Of a stretch of DNA of 64,000 bases, positions 56,929 through 64,000 are shown one piece after another. The stretch covers positions 25,394,586-25,458,585 of the forward strand of contig OX940871.1 of the NCBI GenBank assembly GCA_954871525.1, written 5' to 3'. Numbering within the stretch: the first letter of the stretch is position 1; every line of letters starts with the position of its first letter. Origin of the DNA: Parietaria judaica (Eukaryota; Streptophyta; Magnoliopsida; Rosales; Urticaceae). A model generated the notes under the pieces. That model made no database searches, was not told the DNA's origin, and saw only the letters and a list, made by a program, of their open reading frames with translations. A program made the position numbers and the translations under genes.

Positions 56929-59810
56929 TCAGCTGATGCTGAGACGCTGCGTAGCTGTCCAAGTCTGTCCAGGCTCCAACTGCATCTCTCTTATCTGAAG
57001 TATCCATGAACGAAGCGACAACATCATTTAAACTTCCGAAATTTGCACTAAAACCTCCTTTCGTAGAATTTATAAGGTTTAGTGTCATACCTTGGCTTTT
57101 TCTACACAGACGAAATCTTTGTAGCACGCTTCCATCTGCAGATGCGGGTTCCAAAGCACGGTGTCGGTCCAACTGCGTTTGTGAAATATACAGTGAGTGC
57201 CGAGAAATGTGAGAGAAAGTGACACCAATTAAATTAAAAATCAAGATTCATACTCACTTTGTATTTTTTATTGATATTACATCACCCAAGCCGTTGTCAA
57301 GGTGCAATTCGCTCGGGGTGTCAAGGTATATGCAATCGACAAATCCGGGGAAAGTGACCGTGTCCCTGCATTCAGAAAATGTTGGTTTTGGGTATTTATT
57401 TCAGAATATTTTATTCGATATTGAAAAAATAATTATACACCTTATACCCTAATCAGTAAATTAAACAATAATAAACTAATTCCCATATAAAAGGAACCTA
57501 TCTAATTAGTAATAGGCTTATAGCTATACTACAAATAATTGCTAAGAATAACAAAACAAATTAAACTACCCAAAATTTTCAGTAGATCGTGTCCTTAAGG
57601 CCGGCATTATATGATTTTATTTAGCATAGAAATAAAAACCTTTAATTGAGCTAATTTAGTAGAGACCTTTCTTCTGTGCCTTCCAATGGGTTCTTCGGAT
57701 CCGGATCTTTGTTTAGGGTTTTACAGCCTTTCAAGCCTCTCACCGATGCGTTAGTTACAGAAGCCTGCAGGGTGAAGGCTATAGGAAGTTAACAACTGAA
57801 GTGAAAATTTTCCACTTTATTTATTGAGTAATTGGCTACAAACCCTCGGAAATTTTCTCCGTAGAGTAGTTTGGACCCCAAAAAGTACTAGTTAAATTTT
57901 TATTTTCGTGCAATTTGCTCCGAACTGGCTAATACTGTAGTATATTCAGACTCTAAATATAAAAGATTAAAAACGGAATAAGAATATCGGATACTTACAG
58001 CAAAGTATGTGTGCAGCGCGGTACTAAACGAAAACGGTTTGTTGTCCTTATTTGTTACCACAAGTTCGGTGGAAAGGCTCTTATCATCAAGGTCGACCTG
58101 AAAAAGAACAAGCAAATGCAAGTTTGCGTTCAAATAAAATACGGAATGGTGTCTAACATGGAGGTTGCTTATTTTTAGTATCACTGAAATGATGTTAACC
58201 TTGTATAGAGCATGGAAGCTGAAATCCCACATGGAACGAGTGTAAGGGCCGTCATTTAGCTCTAAGGATACAGACGACTTTCCATCAAAATCACAGACGC
58301 CCCATTCCAAATTTCTTGCAAATCCGTGCTGCAGAAAGCATAATGCGATGGATTATCTTTTATATTAATTACAGAATTGGGCAATGCATGAATTTAAATA
58401 AAGTATATGTGTTATTATTAACTACGTCTAAATCAGGGATTAATTTTTGAATAAATTTTATTGCAAATCCGTGTTGAAATATGATTTTAATTTTAGAAAT
58501 TTATTTAGTATACTTATCAGAATTTTTCCCCTAAAACCAACAGATTATAGACTAATATACCTGCTGCATCTGACCAGGGCCAAACTGAGGAAAACAATGT
58601 GGAACGCCACCACTGTCGAAAGAGAGATATCGTTAGTAAATATCCATCTCAATAATACGCCCTTTAACACACAAAATACTCATTTTTAAGACTGAAGATA
58701 ACTAACCAAAAATCGAATTTCTATAAATTTGGTACTACTACCAAAAATTTTTTGGAGAAAATGTGGTAGAATTGTAAACTTCGGCATTAGTACCACTTTT
58801 AAATGGGGGTGCTACCACATTTATCAGTATTTTTATTTATAAGTTTAACACATTTATTTGTCAAAAGGTTACAAAAATTCCAAAACCCGGCACAACACTT
58901 TGATTTTGTGTTTTGTTAAGTTAGATTTGGACTTCATTGTTATATGTTTTTAGGGAAAAAATGCAGTAGGTACCAACTTATTACCACATTTTCAGTACCA
59001 TTGTATCATTGACATTTGCAAAAAAAAATAAAAATAAAAACACACCAAATTTTTGGTAGTTCACCACTTCACTGCTATATCAGCTTGAAACATTCCGTCT
59101 AGTTATCATCATACAATTCATCAGTTCTCAATGTCATTTCTATCGGTTAATTAGCACTAAGAAAGACTTACACTAATTAGTAATAAGTAGAGGAAAGTAA
59201 ATGTAACGACCTGATCGGCTTCTTATTATTGAATACGGCATCGGGCCGAACGAAGAGAAGGTCTTTTCCACTTGGGACTTTCCAAGATGTTACACAAGCA
59301 CCAAATAAGTATATATCGGCTTCACTGCAAAATCAAAATCAAAACAAACTTAGAAGTCTCGTCTCGTCTCTTCTCTCGGGAGCTCAATGTACCGCCATTG
59401 CTTGTGTGATAAATCAAACGCACAGTATATCCAATATCGAGCTACAAAATGGACCGAGCTAAGAATAGAGAGTCTAATAGTACCCAAAAGCCATAGAAAA
59501 GGACCATCTCTTACTGAAGAAAACTAGACAAGAAGAGACGGATTCACTTTATCACAACGAGAGAGAGAGTCCAAAATATCCAATAAAAACGTCGAACCGA
59601 GCTACGATTACGGAGTCAGGTAACAAAGTCTACAATTACATTACATGTGAATCCATGTTAAAGCTCAATTTCAGCCATATCCTCACTCAATCTTCAAAGC
59701 AAACATAATTGAAGAAAAAGAAATGGATTGGGTTGAACTAACCTCCCCTGAGGAGATTTCAGGACGACTTTGGGCAGCTTACCCTCTCCGTCAACGATCT
59801 CTGCTCCCAT
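56929..59810 (-). CDS. Glucose-6-phosphate 1-epimerase (aldose epimerase-like)
   Basis: Nine exons join in frame: 59810-59743, 59324-59211, 58612-58561, 58328-58200, 58097-57999, 57764-57667, 57365-57258, 57172-57091 and 56994-56929, for 271 residues. It interconverts alpha- and beta-glucose 6-phosphate (EC 5.1.3.15) in the cytosol. Family blocks in order: EADIYLFGACVTSWK, LLFVRPDAVF, GGVPHCFPQFGPGQ, QHGFARN (first catalytic His), MWDFSFHALYK, FSFSTALHTYF (second His), NKDPDPKNP, FPGFVDCIYLD (substrate Asp), WTDTVLWNPH and DFVCVEKAK with the catalytic Glu, then LEPGQTWTATQRLSIS. Length is near the shorter plant paralogues. All catalytic residues are present. The 52-bp exon 3 and several short introns are typical of this gene. 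Introns hold repeat DNA. Confidence 0.9.
58727..59065. mobile_element. Candidate MITE in epimerase intron 2
   Basis: The left end ACTACCAAAAATTTTTTGG (58734-58752) has an inverted counterpart CCAAATTTTTGGTAGTTCACC at the right (about 59045-59065). The interior is non-coding with further GTACCA/TGGTAC motifs. No clear target duplication was seen. Confidence 0.35.
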
Positions 59811-60138
59811 GGCAGTATCTCTGCTCAAGCTCGCAAAAGCTACACCACAATTCCTGCAAATGTTCGACGTTCAATACATACACACACATTGTAGGATTGA
59901 TGATGAAGAAGAAGGAGACCTGCGTGAGGTGGATCGAAAAGGAATCGGAGCCGGAAGCGGCACTGAAAAAGCCAAAGCCAAAGCCATTTCTGTCTCTCAA
60001 AGGTTGGGATTCTTCGATTCGACTACGTGGTGGCTTCGGTTTATACATTTGGATATTCTCTTCTCTCAAAATATCGCCATTCGGAGGGTGGTGAATAATA
60101 ACTATTAAACAAATAAATATAACTATTAATCACGGATT

Positions 60139-60344
60139 ATTTTTTTTGAATGGGGTAGCACTATATCGGTCAATGTTACAATGCACTCTCGCATGACTTA
60201 AGTATATTATGTGTAATAACAGGTGACACTAATGGTCAAGTTTATAATAAGTAAAGGGGCACTCATTTGAGTCCCACGAGAGTTTGAACTCATGACGTCT
60301 TGGATGAAGGAGTAGTGAAGTTACCACTAGGCTAAACAAGCTTG
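60139..60344 (-). mobile_element. tRNA-derived SINE with 14-bp target duplication
   Basis: On the minus strand the element starts with TTTAGCCTAGTGGTAAC, a good RNA polymerase III A box. About 35 nt later GAGTTCAAACTC is a B-box-like motif. The 3' end is an A-rich run (complement of the T run at 60140-60147). The flanks are ATTAATCACGGATT (60125-60138) and ATTAATCATGGATT (60345-60358), one mismatch, the target duplication of LINE-type insertion. It is about 206 bp and carries no gene. Confidence 0.75.
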
Positions 60345-60589
60345 ATTAATCATGGATTTTAAGGGGTATAAAAAATAAAATAAAATAAAAAAACCCTCGA
60401 AAAATGTTATTGGATTACTTCCTCAACTAGAACCGAGCTGATACCGGATTGGATCGAATAAATAATTATTAATTTAATTTCATAACAACAACGCATTATC
60501 GGTTCTAGTCACGGAAATAAATAAAACAATAAACGGTTGCATTTATTAACTCAATGCATAAGGTCGTGCCTCAGTTATGATGATTTCGG

Positions 60590-61480
60590 TGCGCACTAAT
60601 GAATCGGATAGGCTTCGTCTATTCTGAACACGGATCCTCCATTTAGTACAAACATTAATCTTGAAGTGAATTTTCTGGAATCCTTATCCGTCTAAAAGTT
60701 GGAGTCAGTATATCCTATCATAGTTAGGTCGTTACCAGAGTATGTAAGCATGTGATTTCTTGTTCTCTGTCGATACTTAAGAACATGTTTGACAAAATTT
60801 TAATGCTCGGGTCCAGGATTGGACTTTACCGTGTAGCAAATGTCGGGCCTTGTGCAAGGTATTGCAAGCCAGACTTTGATATCTGATAACTTACCAGTAT
60901 CGTTTCTGATAAGTAGAATATCATTTACGTATAGGACAAGAAAAACTATTTTGCCTTCTTTTATCATCTTATAAACAAAAGGCTCATCTTGGGATTGTAT
61001 GAATCTTTAACATTTTACAGTTTCATCAAATCTTATATTCCATGATTTAGATACTTATTTTAGTCCGTATATGGACTTCACCAACTCGCAAAGTTTGCCA
61101 TCTTTGCCTTTCTCCACTGGTTGAGTCATATAATCCGCTCATCGAGATTTTCCTATAGAAACGCAGCCTTGAAATCCATTAGCTAGATTTCAAAAAATCT
61201 AGGGCGGCGGCGATAGATAAAAGAATTCGGGTGGATTTTAGCATTGCTACTAGCGAGAAGGTATCCTCATGCATCGATTGCATTTCAACGTTTATGGCTT
61301 CTTGCTCTTCCATAGCCTACTTGCACGAGAATGGATCATCCAAGTCTATGTCCAAGACAGCCACCAGAGTTTCTACATAAGAAATGTATCTATCGGGATG
61401 TCGTAGGACCCACTCACTCCGTCGAGGTTCCTTATGAACCGGTTCTAATTGTGGTTCTTCAAATTTGACAAAAAAAAAAA
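60590..61480 (-). pseudogene. Decayed Ty1/copia pol fragment
   Basis: On the minus strand, broken frames show copia pol landmarks. Around 61430 a basic RRS-type segment precedes the reverse transcriptase, then EEQEAINVEMQSMHEDTFSL near 61280-61310. A KSIYGLK block sits near 61060, and LVLYVNDILLIRND at about 60905-60945, where the active-site YVDD is changed to YVND. A GYTDSNF and SRKFTS stretch near 60680-60710 belongs to the RNase H region. Many stops and frameshifts are present and no LTRs were found. It is an old, dead fragment. Confidence 0.8.
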
Positions 61481-62041
61481 AAAAGAGTTCTTACTCTTGG
61501 GCTGGAAGTATCATCATCTAACATTTCTTTTAGCACATTTTGCTCATCGGCATCAAATTAATTAGGATGATGGTACAAAACGAGCATTCCTACTTTCGAA
61601 TGTTTTGTTGTCAACACTCAACAGGATTATATATAAACATTAATTTTCAATTCAATGGTCTAAACTAAACATAAGTTAATCCAATGCATCAAATTAATTA
61701 GGATAGAATCAAATTTTATTGACAACTCAATATTTAATTTTCTATTATATATTAATAATTAATTTTTAATCCAATACATCCAACGGATCAAATTAATTGT
61801 GAATAATTCAAATAACGTGTGGAATCAGTTTCCATGATTTATCCCAAAAATGAAGTGAACTTGTGGTATAACTCTTTTCTCATGCTTAGTTTTTTAGTAC
61901 TACAACATCTATAGTAAACTTGTCTACGTTGAACTCTCCCTGTAACGTAAACAAAAAATGGAACAAAACAATGAGTCTAATTGATATAATGCAAAATTTT
62001 ACGATTTCGGATGAACACTTTTGGAAAAGAATAGGCGAGAT
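61481..62041. other. Intergenic AT-rich spacer
   Basis: No exon seen. A CATCAAATTAATTAGGAT block occurs near 61551 and 61687 as a small direct repeat. Confidence 0.45.
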
Positions 62042-63765
62042 TCAGATGGCCCCGTATTTTCTGTTGTTCTGCCGATTCGATGGTTGAGGAGATTCCGTAG
62101 GGCGATCCCAAGAGGCTTCGCTCGCAAAGGCACGGTTTATTTCTTCAGTTCGGTTGTAGCCTTGTCCCACTCCGCTCACCTATTAAGCCACACAGATTTG
62201 ACCTTATTAGAGACCAATCTCGAGTTAGCCGAATCTTTCAGTAATTGAGAGGTCTAACTGTTAGTGTTTTATTAATTATGTAGTGGTGAAACTGGTGGGT
62301 TCAGTTCCATTTTGACTATTTTCTCAAACCAAGCCCAATCAAAATCCAGTTTTCTTAATTTCACTAATCAGTTAAATTCGGTTGTCATTTACCGGTTTCA
62401 GTTCGTTAATTATCAGACATGCAACAGTGAGTATTTCCTAATTCCTATCTAAAGACCTTACTTCTTAATCAATTAATGTGTATGTCTCGAAAATAATAAT
62501 GTTACGATACCCCTAAGTTATGACTATAATTTATACCTAAGGTTATTCACGATTTTGTGTCAATCCATAAGTGAAAATTGTTTCCGAGTGGTTATAACCG
62601 CTTTTAGGTTAAAGTATTATAGTGAATATTCGGGTATTTTTCTGTTATTTTTTCGGTTATCGATCTTAACCCTATTTAAGTTTGTTGATGTTCATTTCTG
62701 CAATTGAGGTAGATTAGTTAGAAGATTACTTAATTTTCTTTTCAATAAAAATAAACGATCGTAAGCTTAGTTTTCCCAATCCTTTAAGAACAATCGACTT
62801 GTTTCCAGCCTCCTATGTCAACTTAAAAAATGGTTTTATAAATGATTTACAAAAATTTGAAGCAATAAAAATTCGCTTACCGCCTCGAGACATGCGGATA
62901 GAACTGTCATGCCTGGCAATGCTTCAATTCCGTGCTGTAGGATAATATAGAGTGCAAGATAAAGTGAGAAAGGAAAAATAATTATATAAAAAAAAAATAA
63001 AAAAAAAAACTTTCAAGGAGAAATCGTGAAAAAGAGATACCTGGCATTCCACGCGAGTTTTGTAAATAAATCCACCACAGCAGAACAATGTTGACAAGAC
63101 GAAGAATCTACAATAAATTAAAATGTAAATTCAGAGAGACATGGAAAGAAAAAATAGAAACAAATACAATATTAAGAAGATATATCACATGGCTGTCAAG
63201 AGATATTCTCACAAATAAAATGCCTATCTCAAATTTAGTCTTAAAACTATTTATCAACCATTATCGACTGAGGTTCATCTGAAACGGGCTTTACGTCGAA
63301 ACGGAAATTTCGCCTTTATGTACCCTCTATTTTCAAAATATACCCTTTACTTTCAAAAGCATCCGTGATACACACTCAAAGTGTATAAGTTTCATGATTG
63401 GAGGGAATTTTAGTTTCATTTTTTACCTTCCCTATCATTTAAATTTTCAAAAACCTAAAATTGCCCCTTATTCATAATTCTGAAAGTGAAAATATCCCCA
63501 ATCGTCAATCTTTGGAATTTTAATTTTGTTTATGAAGTTAATTAAAAATTCAAAAACTAAAGGGCAGTATTGTCAAATTACACTTAGACGGTAAATTTTG
63601 GCTGTTTGTGAAAATAGAGGGTATGTTGTTTTTCAAAAAATGGAAATATAGGGCAGATTTTCCTAAAATATTAATACTAAAAAATGAAACTGGCTTACAT
63701 GCACGATAAAACACCGAATATAGCCCATCCTCGAGTAGCATTTCCATCTTGAGCCTGGCTGAATC
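62042..63765 (-). CDS. 3' exons of a single-pass membrane protein (5' part outside window)
   Basis: Four exons join in phase: 63765-63699, 63107-63041, 62934-62881 and 62179-62042, the last ending at a stop. All have GT-AG borders. They encode about 108 residues. After FSQAQDGNATRGW comes one strong hydrophobic helix (AIFGVLSCIFFVLSTLFCC), followed by a cytosolic tail with YKTRVECQHGIEALPGMTVL and SACLEAVSGVGQGYNRTEE, then a Ser/Pro/Asn-rich end closing KYGAI. This is the layout of a type I membrane protein with a sorting tail. It may belong to the mannose-6-phosphate-receptor-homology/Atg27-like group, but I am not sure. Upstream exons with the lumenal domain must lie beyond 64000. Confidence 0.65.
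63305..63660. repeat. Possible TIR element in an intron of the membrane-protein gene
   Basis: TACCCTCTATTTTCAAAA near 63320 has an inverted relative, GAAAATAGAGGGTATGTTG, near 63609. Outer sequences CGCCTTTATG and its imperfect inverse lie outside these. The inside is non-coding. Ends and target duplication are unclear. Confidence 0.3.
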
Positions 63766-64000
63766 CTGCAGCATTTGGAAATGGCAATAACTAGGGGTAA
63801 ATTATGTCGCATACATAAATTGACTTTGAAAACCGAACATATTACTGTTTGCTATTGTATTATGAAGGTAGAATATTTTATTTGTAGATCATTAGTTAGC
63901 TATCATTATGATTATCTTCATATTTCAGAACATCAGTGGTTATTTAGTTACTAGGATTAGTGCAGCTAGATGAATGCCTCCAGATCAGTGAATATATCCT

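Noticed and set aside
60280..60344. Possible tRNA gene on the minus strand
   Set aside because: A and B boxes are present, but no cloverleaf or acceptor stem can be drawn, and the A-rich tail plus target duplication identify a SINE.

Overview
This window is nuclear DNA from a flowering plant, most likely a eudicot. Its genes are split by many GT-AG introns. The recognisable proteins are plant housekeeping families: an RFC3-like clamp-loader subunit, a chloroplast alpha/beta-hydrolase, a TMEM53/DUF829 protein, phosphopantetheine adenylyltransferase, an SYP112-type syntaxin and a glucose-6-phosphate 1-epimerase. Intergenic DNA is AT-rich and full of plant-type transposable elements (Tat-lineage Ty3/gypsy, Ty1/copia, LINE, tRNA-derived SINE, hAT-type MITE). 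I cannot name the species. All exon boundaries were set by hand from reading frame, splice-site fit and family knowledge; none has been tested against transcripts.

Layout. 1-0.74 kb: the last exon of a gene that starts outside the window, then a DUF3511 gene with an abnormal C-terminus. 0.74-7.8 kb: AT-rich intergenic DNA holding a hAT-type MITE with an exact 8-bp target duplication and a second TIR-bounded element. 7.8-11.5 kb (-): 11-exon RFC3-like gene with a long basic N-terminal extension. 12.8-17.5 kb (-): 7-exon alpha/beta-hydrolase. 17.7-18.05 kb: LINE RNase H remnant. 19.5-23.2 kb (+): 4-exon TMEM53-like gene with an antisense 5S rRNA-like sequence in intron 1. 24.1-26.5 kb (+): 6-exon phosphopantetheine adenylyltransferase. 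26.8-36.1 kb: a 9.3-kb tandem satellite of about 665-685-bp monomers. 36.5-50.8 kb: an older LTR element into whose leader a 13,932-bp Tat-lineage Ty3/gypsy element has inserted (700-bp LTRs with 3 differences, target duplication ATGGC). 52.5-54.3 kb: CT microsatellite, a 40-bp tandem repeat, a broken serine hydroxymethyltransferase fragment and a probable copia LTR remnant. 55.3-56.2 kb (+): intronless syntaxin. 56.9-59.8 kb (-): 9-exon epimerase. 60.1-61.5 kb: a SINE with target duplication and a decayed Ty1/copia pol fragment. 62.0-63.8 kb (-): the last four exons of a single-pass membrane protein that continues past the window.

The cellular genes do not form a pathway; they are independent eukaryotic genes. 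The most unusual material is repetitive. The Tat element has a stop codon between gag-pro and pol in the exact CAA-TAG-CAA-TTA readthrough context known from tobamoviruses. It also carries a spliced antisense accessory gene with its own TATA box, and a strictly periodic 217-bp higher-order repeat that is open in all three forward frames. The element is young by LTR identity, yet its pol is broken by two further stops and a frameshift. Also notable are the satellite, whose monomers each carry a near-perfect 42-nt palindrome, and the 5S-like sequence inside an intron. I found no evidence of a new defence or biosynthetic system.
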